Below are positions 23,666 through 33,460 of a stretch of 64,000 nucleotides of DNA, piece after piece. Each line of letters starts with the position of its first letter. The first letter of the stretch is position 1. Source of the stretch: Mytilus galloprovincialis (taxonomy: Eukaryota; Mollusca; Bivalvia; Mytilida; Mytilidae); contig NC_134845.1 of assembly GCF_965363235.1 (NCBI RefSeq), forward strand, positions 27,716,524 to 27,780,523. Direction: 5' to 3'. The notes beneath the pieces were generated by a model, which did no database searches, was not told the DNA's origin, and saw only the letters and a program-made list of their open reading frames with translations. The translations under genes were made by a program, and so were the position numbers.

Positions 23666-24946
23666 CTGCAAATAATAAGAATTTAATTTAATACAAACTT
23701 TGCAGTAATTTTCATATGAATTATTCAATTTTACAAGGTTGACATTTTCAAAAAGCGGAAGATTTCAAATTTTATCGGGAGGGACGGAAGAGGGTCTAAA
23801 AAGCGGGAGATTTTGACTCCCCCCGGAAGAATCACATGTATTCAGAATACAAGAAATTTGTAACTTTTCTCCATTAATGAATGTAGTGACAATATTCAAT
23901 TCTGATAAATACAATGTTCATTGAACATGACTGGGTATGAATTATACAATATCTGTATTGCTATTATATTTTTTTCATGTTTTAATGTTATGCTTCTTAG
24001 TTAGGTGCTTCATGACCTAAAGGGACACTTTTTGGGGCCCTTTATAGCTTGCTGTTAGGTGTGAGCTCTGTGTTGAAGATCGTACTTTGACCTTAAATGG
24101 TGTACGTTTACAAATTGTGACTTGGATGGAGATCTATCTCATTGGCACTCATACCATACCTTCTTTTATCTACCTATAAAGAATAGCAAAATCCAAAAAT
24201 TTAAAGAGTGCTTCCAACATAATTTATCACATTTATTAGTTCTATTTCTATTTGTGATAACTCTCAAACCATTTTCAATTCAATTGATTGAGACTTTTCA
24301 TAATAATTTTTATTAAAATCTATTTAGAAGTGTGAGAATGAGGCAAATATTTTTCAAATAGTTAGAATTTCAAAGGGGCTTACATTCAATTGAATTTGGT
24401 TTTCAAACTTGATTGAGACACTTTTAAAATAAGTCTTTTTATGATTCTTATCAAAATCTGTTAAAAATTACAATGATCATACATTCCAAAGAAAATTTTT
24501 AATCCAACTACTGAATTTTGAACTTGATCTAATTGTTGTTGCTATAAACCTTTGATGTAAATTTTATCAACATCTGTTCAGAAAAGCAAAGGTGAAAGTA
24601 CTTACTCAATCAAGATTTTTTCATATTGAACTATAAAATAAATTCATCAAGAACTGTCAGGAATAAAACAAACTTTCACATTCTAAACTTTTGGGACTCA
24701 TTTCTATTCAACTTTTTGATATTGCCTTTTTACTTTTTTGATTCGAGGGTCACTGATGAGACATTTGTAGATGAAATGCACCTCTGACACACAAAATTTT
24801 GAGCCTGATATCTTTAATGAGTTTTACTTACTAGGTCATGCAGTTAGATGGATGGACAGACACTCATCATAGCTCTTGCTACCTCCCTTTAATGTGTCTG
24901 GGGGAAAACAGATATTTTGAATCAAAGCAATCCCTCTAGTTATACA
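23666..24946. repeat. Intron 1, distal part, with fragments of mollusc repeats
   Basis: Pieces recognised are a gcgggagattttgactcc segment near 23805, the ccctttatagcttgctgtta family at about 24030-24165, and at about 24743-24830 the gtcactgatgagacatttgt / gatgaaatgcacctctgac family, very widespread in mussel sequences. No gene seen. Identification of the last family is from memory. Confidence 0.55.
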
Positions 24947-26040
24947 TACATGGAGTGGCTGATACACTTCCATTAGTGGCAGCAGTGGTTATTGGCAAGA
25001 GTGGGGGGGGGGGGGGGGGGGGCTATATGAAGAACTAGGATATACTATAGTTATACTTACATGGGGTGGCTGATACACTTCCATTAGTGGCAGCAGTGGT
25101 TATTGGCAAGAGTGGGGGGTATATGAAGAACTAGGATATACAATTATAGTTATACTTACATGGGGTGGCTGATACACTACCATTGGTGGCGGCAGTGGTT
25201 ATTGGCAAGAGTGGGGGATATATGAAGAACTAGGAAATACAACTATAGTTATACTTACATGGGGTGGCTGATACACTACCATTGGTGGCGGCAGTGGTTA
25301 TTGGCAAGAGTGGGGGGTATATGAAGAACTAGGAAATACAACTATAGTTATACTTACATGGGGTGGCTGATACACTACCATTGGTGGCGGCAGTGGTTAT
25401 TGGCAAGAGTGGGGGATATATGAAGAACTAGGATATACAACTATAGTTATACTTACATGGGGTGGCTGATACACTACCATTGGTGGCGGCAGTGGTTATT
25501 GGCAAGAGTGGGGGATATATGAAGAACTAGGAAATACAACTATAGTTATACTTACATGGGGTGGCTGATACACTTCCATTAGTGGCAGCAGTGGTTATTG
25601 GCAAGAGTGGGGGGATATATGAAGAACTAGGATTAACAACTATAGTTATACTTACATGGGGTGGCTGATACACTTCCATTAGTGGCAGCAGTGGTTAGTG
25701 GCAAGAGTGGGGGGATATATGAAGAACTAGGATTAACAACTATAGTTATACTTACATGGAGTGGCTGATACACTTCCATTAATGGCAGCAGTGGTTATTG
25801 GCAAGAGTGGGGGGATATATGAAGAACTAGGATATACAACTATAGTTATACTTACATGGGGTGGCTGATACACTTCCATTAGTGGCAGCAGTGGTTAGTG
25901 GCAAGAGTGGGGGGATATATGAAGAACTAGGATTAACAACTATAGTTATACTTACATGGGGTGGCTGATACACTTCCATTAGTGGCAGCAGTGGTTAGTG
26001 GCAAGAGTGGGGGGATATATGAAGAACTAGGATTAACAAC
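24947..26040 (-). repeat. Tandem array, ~100-bp unit, 11 copies, each copying the exon 1 3' end and splice donor
   Basis: On the minus strand the units carry CCTAGTTCTTCATATATCCC, then AACCACTGCTGCC, then GTATCAGCCACCCCAT|GTAAGTATAACTATAG. The phrase ggctgatacac recurs at about 24957, 25067, 25167, 25267, 25367, 25466, 25566, 25666, 25766, 25866 and 25966. The copy at 25956-26040 is the real 3' end of exon 1. The others are in intron 1, each with an intact donor. Spacing is 99-101 bp. Unit-to-unit changes cluster in a G run, which in the first copy has grown to 20 G (25003-25022). Confidence 0.93.
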
Positions 26041-26484
26041 TGATGATGACGGGGAAATGTTTGATGTCAATTGCACTGAATCTATTCCATTTGATTTCAC
26101 TGGGCTTGATGAATGACTAGAAATTTTGTAGTTTGACGTTTCATATGATCCTCCAACAGAGTTCAGAGGTGGTGTAGCTGAGGTTGATATTGGTTGGGAT
26201 GTTGATGATACTGATTGTGAACTGTCATGATGAACGGTGGAGAAGGCACTATGACTTGATGCTAATGAATCTTGTAGAATAGTCATGGATGGGACATCAT
26301 TATGTAGTGTCGCTGACGACCCTGAAAGTAATGCTGATGACCTTGAAAGTAATTCTGTTGAAGAATGCTGTGATGATGACATCTCAGATGAAAATGAGGC
26401 TGTCGAACTGATAACATCTCCATGGAACACAGTTTGTGTACTAGTTAATGAACTTGTGTCACTTTCGGTTGCATTAACTGCCAT
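25956..26484 (-). CDS. SH3 gene exon 1 (coding): Ser/Thr-rich mucin-like N-terminal region
   Basis: The start chosen is ATG at 26484 in context GTGAAAATGG (A at -3, G at +4). An in-frame TAA lies three codons upstream at about 26491-26493, so translation cannot enter from an earlier exon in this frame unless the acceptor falls inside ATGGCAG. The exon gives 176 codons plus one base and ends CCCCAT|GTAAGT. The product is dominated by Ser and Thr (for example SSTASFSSEMSSSQHSSTE, SQSVSSTSQPISTSATPP), typical of O-glycosylated stalks. It has N-glycosylation sequons NAT, NIS and NGS. No N-terminal signal peptide is visible, so it would be a type III (N-outside without cleaved signal) protein, or a signal exon is missed. 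A possible 5' UTR acceptor, tgttctttag, lies near 26522. Confidence 0.82.
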
Positions 26485-26529
26485 TTTCACTTATTGCGAG
26501 GTTTTAATTTGTAAATTCCTAAAGAACAT

Positions 26530-27740
26530 TTTCACGTCATTGTAAGAATTCCTTGGTATTATAACAAGCCACAATGTACTATCCATAATTAAATCCAGTT
26601 ATCATGCCATAAGGTGGCCATTCCTAATCATGACTTTCATTTTCTGAAGAAGAAGAAACAACAGTAAACATTTTTACGATATATACATATATACCAAGAA
26701 ACTTGTTTTGCATGCACATGATTAAAAAATGCGGTTTTCATCCACGCAATCATAGATTTGAATGTTGTTTTCAATTAAGACTTTCTTAGATATATATATA
26801 TTCACCAAAGTATGAGATAAACTTAATGAAGAGATATATGTGACATGTCTAGTCTTCTTTGAAGAAAAAACTCCCTTTATGAGAAAATTTCACATCTGAT
26901 CAAATCAATTACATAATCAATAAACCTTGGAAGGTCATATCTTACAAATTTTCTGCTTTTTTAGATATACAGACACTAAAATGGCAATTGTATATATCTA
27001 GTAATTATGTTCTCTTTTGCTGATCTAATGAAAAGACTATAAAATCATTTGAAAGTAAATGTACCATTCCTAATTTAGCAACATAAAAAAAACCTGTAAA
27101 CTTGAAAGATGTAATGAAATAAATTCTATCACATGGTTTATTATTTAAAGAGCTTATGGTACTAAAAACAATCAAATAAAATTTTAGCTATATTTACAAT
27201 TATATCAAAACTTAATAGAAAATGACTAATTGGGTGAGGAATAACAAGCATGAAAATAAAACTTACACAGCATAATGTAGCGCAACATGACTTTTTTGTA
27301 CCTCCATTAGACTAAGTGTATATTGTTTAAATAATTTAAAACGATTTTTAAGTAAACAATTTTTTTTTGATAAAATATTACCATAAATGTCAAAAATAAC
27401 AATGTAATTTTATTTTTTGTTCCTGTTTTAATACATAAACATACCTTTCATTCCATTGTGTAATTAGTTTATATAAGTACCATCATATAAAAGTACTGAC
27501 CCCCTCTACTTAATATTTCCTGTTTTAATATATTATTTCCTAATAGAGTTATGGACCAAAATAGATTTTATCTCAATCTTCCGTCAGTTCATAAAGTATA
27601 GACAGCTAAACAAATAATCACTCGAATCAATTGTAATATTACTGAAAATGATTACTCTTCTGTTTATATTCAATAAATGTAAGAGATGATTTTTCAAAAT
27701 GAGATGACATGGTTCAAGGGAAAAAAATTACAATTAACTT
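26530..27740. other. AT-rich sequence upstream of coding exon 1, no gene seen
   Basis: It may contain the promoter or the first intron of the SH3 gene; I cannot identify a transcription start. No repeat or exon recognised. Confidence 0.5.
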
Positions 27741-28920
27741 CTACATGATTTGGTCTCTGGTGGATAGTTCTCATTGGCAATCATACTCATTGTTGAAGGC
27801 TGTGCAAAACCTATAGTTGTTAATTTCTGTTCCACTAGGTCTCTTGTGGAAATTATCTCATTGGCAATCATACCACATCTTCTTCTTTGTTATTCAAAAT
27901 TAATGTACTAACATATATAGCCTTTTAAGGTGACTATACGGTATGGATTTTGCTCATTGGTGAAGACTATGCAGAGCATATAGTTGTTAATTTCTGTGTC
28001 ACTAGGTCTCTTGTGGAGAGTTATCTCATTGGCAATCATACTGCATCTTCTTTGATATTTTGAACAAATATACTAACTTGAGCTTTCTATAGCTGAATAT
28101 GGGATATGGACTTTGCTCAATGTTGAAGGCCATAAAGTGACCTATAGTTATTAACATCTATATAATTTGGTGTCTTGTAGGGAGTTGTTTCATTAGCAAT
28201 CATACCAAATCTTCTTATCTGTATATTGTGGAATAAACATTATAAGTTATATGGTTCGCTACTGACCCCCTACGGATCCTTAGAGGGTTAGTAAAATCCA
28301 TAGGGGGTGAGGCCGGAGGCCGAATCCCCTATGGATTTTATTCACCTTCTATGGATCCGTAGGGGGTCAGTAGTTAACCGTATAACGAATTTATCATACG
28401 CTAGACTTTTTCTGCTGCGTTTTGTTGAAAAATAATCAAAGAAACACAACAACATTAATAGATGACGTCACCATTACCGCGTCACGAACCCCCTATGAAA
28501 TTTACTAACCCCCTACGGTCTCAAAGGGGGTCACCACATGACGGCGTTAAACCAATCACAACGTGATAATTTAGCCGCGGTACAATAAACTTACATATAG
28601 CCTTTAATATCTGACTATGTGGTATGGGCTTGCTTATTGGTGAATGCTGTACAGTGACCTATATTTAATAACATCTATATCATTTGGTGTCTTGTAGAGA
28701 GTTGTTCCATTGGCAATCATACCAAATCTTCTTATCTGTATATTGTGGAATAAACATACTTACATATAGCCTTTAATATCTGACTATGTGGTATGGGCTT
28801 GCTCATTATTGAAGGCTGTACAGTGACCTATATTTAATAACTTCTTTATCATTTGGTGTCTTGTAGAGAGTTGTTTCATTAGCAATCACACTTATCTATA
28901 TATTGTGGAATAAACGTACT
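27741..28920. repeat. Cluster of five or more copies of the tctcttgtggagagttatctcatt repeat
   Basis: Copies are at about 27745-27790, 27790-27885, 27925-28050, 28090-28215, 28595-28735 and 28765-28890. Several share tatattgtggaataaac at their ends (about 28222, 28738, 28900), suggesting local segmental duplication. A separate palindromic element interrupts the cluster at 28239-28583. Confidence 0.7.
28239..28583. mobile_element. Palindrome-bearing inserted element
   Basis: AATAAAC occurs on both sides (28232-28238 and 28584-28590) as a possible 7-bp target duplication. Inside, 28246-28388 is a long near-perfect inverted repeat. The 21-bp arms at 28259-28279 and 28353-28373 match perfectly around CTGACCCCCTACGGATCC, and the outer gttatatggtt pairs with aaccgtataac. 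The centre holds gaggccggaggccg. A second related half with accccctatgaaatttac and gtctcaaagggggtcac follows at 28488-28535. CpG-rich compared with its surroundings. Confidence 0.7.
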
Positions 28921-31640
28921 CACAACATGCATGATGCTATTAAATGTAATTGGTTATCCAGAATTTATCAATTTTTACCTTGAAATCATGATAATTTGCT
29001 AAAATACCCCCTTCTTTTAATCAGTAAAAGCCATTAACCATGCATCATTTCAGGGTGTTAAAATGTTAAAACGATACACCCCATTTGGTTAACACCCTCA
29101 AGAGTGTTTCTTATACAAAATAAGTGCAACAATGCAGTGATACCCTCTCAATCCAATATAATTTAAATAACTGTTTAAAATATCTGGGGTAGGTGGGTAG
29201 GGGTACAAAACTAGACAAAGTTTGAAGTGGAACATGAACTAATTCTTCTTCTCTAAATGTAAAGGTATGCACTCTAAGAAAAAGAACCAGATCATATGGT
29301 AGATTTTTTTATCACATATTTCAATAAGACATAATAGAAAACCAATCCGTACAAGAGATCGAAAGTCAAGCGTACAGCACCAGACATTTGTCTTTTTCAT
29401 TTCGTGCATACAGTCATAAATCATAACTTAGGAAATATGTCTCATCCCTCATCTCAAGATATTTTTCATTTTCATCTTTCTTATAACTATAAAGAATCCT
29501 TACCAGAAGTGAGGCATGATCTCCATCATTTAACACATGAGTTAATCATAACAAGCCATTACAAAAGATGTGTATTGGTAGTTAGTCATACTCATATCTA
29601 TTAATTTTGATTTGGTAATTGGTGTATAATTGGAAAGTTCTGCCATATTATGGATCTTCTATAATGGATAAGCATGGGGCATTTATCTAGTGATCAAACG
29701 GATAAAGATCAAGTTCTAATTTTGTTGTATACATACATGTAATAGATTATTAATCCTGACAATCTAAACAGGGGGTGTTTATAGGGATACTGTTTACTAG
29801 TAGCAGAAATTATAATGTATATAAATTCAAAAATAATGTAAAAGTTACAAACAGTACAACCCATTAATGCTGCTAGATTATAGAAATAAGGTTACTTCAA
29901 CATACTGCACATGTAGCAGTACTAAAATACACAGACGTCCAAATGGAATGGGAATGTTAAACTCTAATGCCCTAGGTTTGGACAGTGTCATGATCAGTGA
30001 GAAAAAACTCCTGCAACAATTCCTCTTTACAGGGTCTATAGATGGCCTGTTTTGAGTCAAAACTTTTCCCCTTATTAAGCAATGTAACATACCATATTTA
30101 TTGTTAGTTCCAATCCAAATAGTCCCACCAGCATCCCAGTGACAACCTAATTTACTGAACTCATCTGTTTGTTAATAAATTTTCTTAGTCCTGACTATGC
30201 ATGAAATAGGAAATTTAATTATTTATATTTTATCTTACTTTAATAACACGAAAGTATGAAACATATATATATATAAATACAGGATGAGATTGAAAGTCAT
30301 GTGTGTGGTCAAGATGAAAGGACTACAGTACAGGATCCCTACAAGGACTATTTTTACAAAGTATTAAAATGAGATTTTTTACTAAATCAAATATAAATCT
30401 CTTTGTAGTATGCCACATAAACTTTTATACCTCTGGATAACAAAACACGATCTATATTTTTTATGTTAATGGTTATATAATTTATAATTTAAATAAGATA
30501 GAAAATGTAGATGTTTACAAACAACGAACAAACACAATTATTTAATCAAGTCAGGTTATTTACAACATTTAATAGATGTTTTACTATATGTAATATGAGG
30601 TCAGTTCAATCTAGTGTTAAGGTAAAATACTAACTGTACCTGTAAGATCAAAGTGATTGTCACCTGAACTAGGTATATATCTAATTAATGATAGAAGGTA
30701 CCAGTTGAAAGGTTAGCATGCATCCTGTTGGTATACATTTGATTACATTACTTCTAATTCCTTATTTTGTTTATGATTTATTCGCTCTTATTTCTATGTT
30801 TTTGACAAATAAAAACTATTAAAATCTGTGTCTTCTAACATAAACTTTACACTTTCGACCAGCCCAGAGGAAAAATATAAATTGATGAAATGTTTCAATA
30901 AAATCATGATATCTAGAAGGTATTTGTTCTTTAATGTATGAAATCAAGAATTTGTCAAGTTATACATGGTACATTTATTGTAAAATGTTCTTAACCTGAA
31001 ATTAAATACATTGTATTATAAATTGCCACCTGAATATGACCTCATTGCTCCATGGTTTATATACAAGACTGAAACTCCATGAAGTTTTTTTTACATATAA
31101 ATTGATACTTGCAAACATCATAAAATATAAAAAGTTCTTTGGCTTGTATGGTTTTCTTTAGACCTTTTCCAGGGGGGGGGATATTGTTATATGATTTAAA
31201 AAGCCATAATTGGACACTACCTACTTCTGGACTGCTAACTATTTAATTGTGAATTACTCCTTTTCTTCTTTTGATAAATTAACATTGTGTCCTGTCACAA
31301 TCCAGAAAAAGAAATTAATTTTGGACCAAACTAAGTTTAAAACTTTAAATAATTTCATTGACTTACACCCTTTGAAAGGACCCATAGAATGATGTGCTAC
31401 AAACCCAAATCCTATATGCTTAAGTGAATTTAAAATCAATTTTGACTTCTATAAAATAAATTATTTCTTTTACTATTCAAATGTTCAATAAAATGAAAGT
31501 AACATACTTTAACATTATTGAATACATAACAATAAAAACACCATAATACATATAAAATAATTCTAAGTGTCCTATGAACATACTGGTAGTCATTTTGGCC
31601 AGCTGATTACTAATGACTTAAGTAAAGTTGAAACGTATAT
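28921..31640. other. Intergenic or intronic AT-rich sequence, no gene seen
   Basis: Several short open frames overlap each other on both strands (29239-29604, 29867-30090, 31210-31439), without domains, splice sites or conserved motifs. A 9-G run lies at about 31171-31179. Confidence 0.5.
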
Positions 31641-31654
31641 ATATATATCATATA

Positions 31655-31828
31655 TATACAACTCGTCTAAACATCAACCCAACAATGTTAGATCTGTAAA
31701 TTTGTATTCGCAAATTTTTGGTTTCCCTCGCCGGGATTCGAACCCATGCTACTGTGATATCGTGTCACCAAATCGCCTGCACTGCAGCCGTCCCGCTAGA
31801 CCACACAACCACCTGGGCTCTACAATAT
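31655..31828 (-). mobile_element. tRNA-derived SINE
   Basis: On the minus strand a tRNA-like head starts GAGCCCAGGTGG at 31820. An A-box-like TGGTCTAGCGGG lies at 31803-31792 and a perfect B box GGTTCGAATCC at 31744-31734. The body continues through aaatttgcgaatacaaattt to a simple (at)n tail near 31640-31660. The A-to-B spacing is longer than in a real tRNA and no cloverleaf is kept, so this is a SINE rather than a tRNA gene. It is similar to SINEs I know from mussels. Confidence 0.8.
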
Positions 31829-32066
31829 ATATACAGTAACCCCAAAGTGTACAATTGATATTACTTTTAACTAATAAGCAATCTGCAATGAAATAATCTT
31901 AAAGATAAGAATCCAGTTAACTGTACTGTGTATAGCATTTGTTTAACACTATAAACTGACAACTAATTTCTGCTGTGTGATGTTATATACATATACCAGT
32001 AAATAACTGATTGTGCACCAATCAATACCTATCAGTAGCCAGTGTATAGGGATACATTTACATTTT

Positions 32067-32320
32067 TAGGCCATAATAAATAATAGGTTTGTTTGCCCAA
32101 ACACTACCTACCCAGAAAAAAGCTGCCTACTCAAATTCTTTTATTGTCCTGATTTGAAGAAGTTTTTTTTAATCAAATAGGCATGAAGGCTAATAAACAT
32201 CTGATACTTCAATTTCTTTTTTTTGAAAAAAAAGAAAAAGAAAATGCCTACCTACCTACCCACTGTCTCACCCTTTGAGTAGGGTTTGGGCAAACCAAAA
32301 TATTTTTAAGTGTGGCCTTA
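32067..32320. mobile_element. Short inverted-repeat element (MITE-like)
   Basis: The left end taggccataataaataata then ggtttgtttgcccaaac pairs with the reverse complement of the right end, taaggccacacttaaaaa then ttggtttgcccaaac. The arms also share ctacctaccc/ctactcaaaggg-type sequence. The interior holds A- and T-runs and no coding capacity. Confidence 0.7.
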
Positions 32321-33065
32321 TGCATCAGTTGTGAGAATTTCTTTTAAATTAGTATGACAATTTTAGGTGATACTCAAAAACTGGATACAGCTGGTTATAC
32401 GTGTATCTTGTATGAAATAGTCAATAGTCAAATAGTCTTTGAACGAACAAGACAATATTTTTTTAATTTAATTTCAATCACCAAATATTTCTGTTAAAAA
32501 TAACCTTTGTTGATAATTATCTAAAAAAAAATTACAAAATCAATGTATGGTATGCTTACCTTGACAATCTATCAATATATAAAGGTATTGATGTTGTAAC
32601 ACCTGCCTCTCACCTGACATTTTTACCTGGCTATAAAAAATCTGATGTCCCAATCAAAATAATAATTTGTATGTAATGATGTCAATTTCATGAGCTAGAA
32701 AACAATTAGGAGGTGGGTCACAATTCATTGATGTGACTATTTTATGTTTAATTAAATACTTAAGTGAAAGATAGTTCAGGTAATGTCTTATAAGATTGAC
32801 AAACATTACTTTGTTAAGACTACATAAATGCAATCAATGCATCATTTACATAGACCTTTTCGTGTAAGTTTAAAAGCATTGACTTTAAATAGGATTAAAT
32901 GAAGTGACTTGAGAGTTAAATATGACAAACTTAGCATTGGAGAGTTATGTTTAAAATTTTAATCTTTTCTTCAACACAGTTAAAAAGGCTGTCTTCTGAT
33001 ACCTAGATTCTATGCACAATCAATTGAGGGGTAAAGTGTTTTTACTGGGACCAATTGAATCTCCC
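32321..33065. other. AT-rich sequence, no gene seen
   Basis: No recognised repeat, RNA gene or exon. Confidence 0.5.
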
Positions 33066-33067
33066 TA

Positions 33068-33460
33068 AGCTACATACACAGGGAACAGAAGGAATAATTA
33101 CATCATGGAGGGAAAAATTACAGCATTGAGGGAACACTTATTGCAGGGGGAACACTTACATCATAGCTGGAACATTTACAGCATGGAAGGAACACTAATT
33201 ACAGAGGGAACACTTACAGTATGATGGAAACACATACAGCATGGAGGGAACACTTACAGTATGATAGAAACACATTCAGCATAGAGGGAACACTTGTAGC
33301 ATGGAGGGAACACTTACAGTATGATGGAAACACATAAAGCATAGAGGGAACACTTACAGCATGAAGGAACACTTACAGCATGGAGAGAAAAACTTACAGC
33401 ATGGAGAGAAAACTTACAGCATGGAGAGAAAACTTACAGCATGGAGAGAAAACTTACATA
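33068..33460. repeat. Minisatellite, ~20-21-bp unit (acagcatggagggaacactt)
   Basis: About 18-19 imperfect units of the type ggaacacttacagcatggag run through this block. The right end is most uniform (four copies of gagagaaaacttacagcatg at about 33385-33455) and the left end most diverged. A higher-order alternation of 'tatgatggaaacacat' and 'catggagggaacactt' units is visible at 33218-33345. Confidence 0.85.

Larger units (their letters stand above)
1063..26484 (-). other. Gene span: mucin-like single-pass membrane protein with cytoplasmic SH3 domains (11 exons, 3' end outside window)
   Basis: This entry ties the minus-strand exons together. Exons, 5' to 3', are 26484-25956, 23665-23550, 22687-22552, 17654-17475, 16582-16446, 15883-15748, 12929-12748, 11635-11539, 9773-9619, 7180-4902 and 1168-1063. 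Every boundary has AG upstream and GT downstream, and codon phase is kept across all ten introns. The conceptual protein is 1351 residues so far: Ser/Thr-rich segment 1-180, membrane helix about 183-206, SH3-1 about 265-316, SH3-2 about 416-468, SH3-3 about 507-556, proline-rich region 557-1315, and half of SH3-4 from about 1326. The last SH3 half, stop codon and poly(A) site must lie beyond position 1. No signal peptide is visible, so the N-outside orientation is inferred from the CCKKR after the helix and the SH3 domains beyond it. The nearest known architecture in arrangement of SH3 domains and proline linkers is the SH3D19/intersectin/CIN85 type of adaptor, but those lack a membrane segment. 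Confidence 0.82.

Noticed and set aside
24947..26040. CRISPR-like appearance of regularly spaced direct repeats
   Set aside because: Units are contiguous ~100-bp tandem copies without unique spacers, and the context is a spliced animal gene.
29867..30090. Pair of overlapping frames on opposite strands
   Set aside because: Mirror-image frames of similar length without domain, splice or composition support.
31655..31828. A genuine tRNA gene on the minus strand
   Set aside because: The A and B boxes are present, but spacing and arms do not make a cloverleaf, and a SINE body follows.
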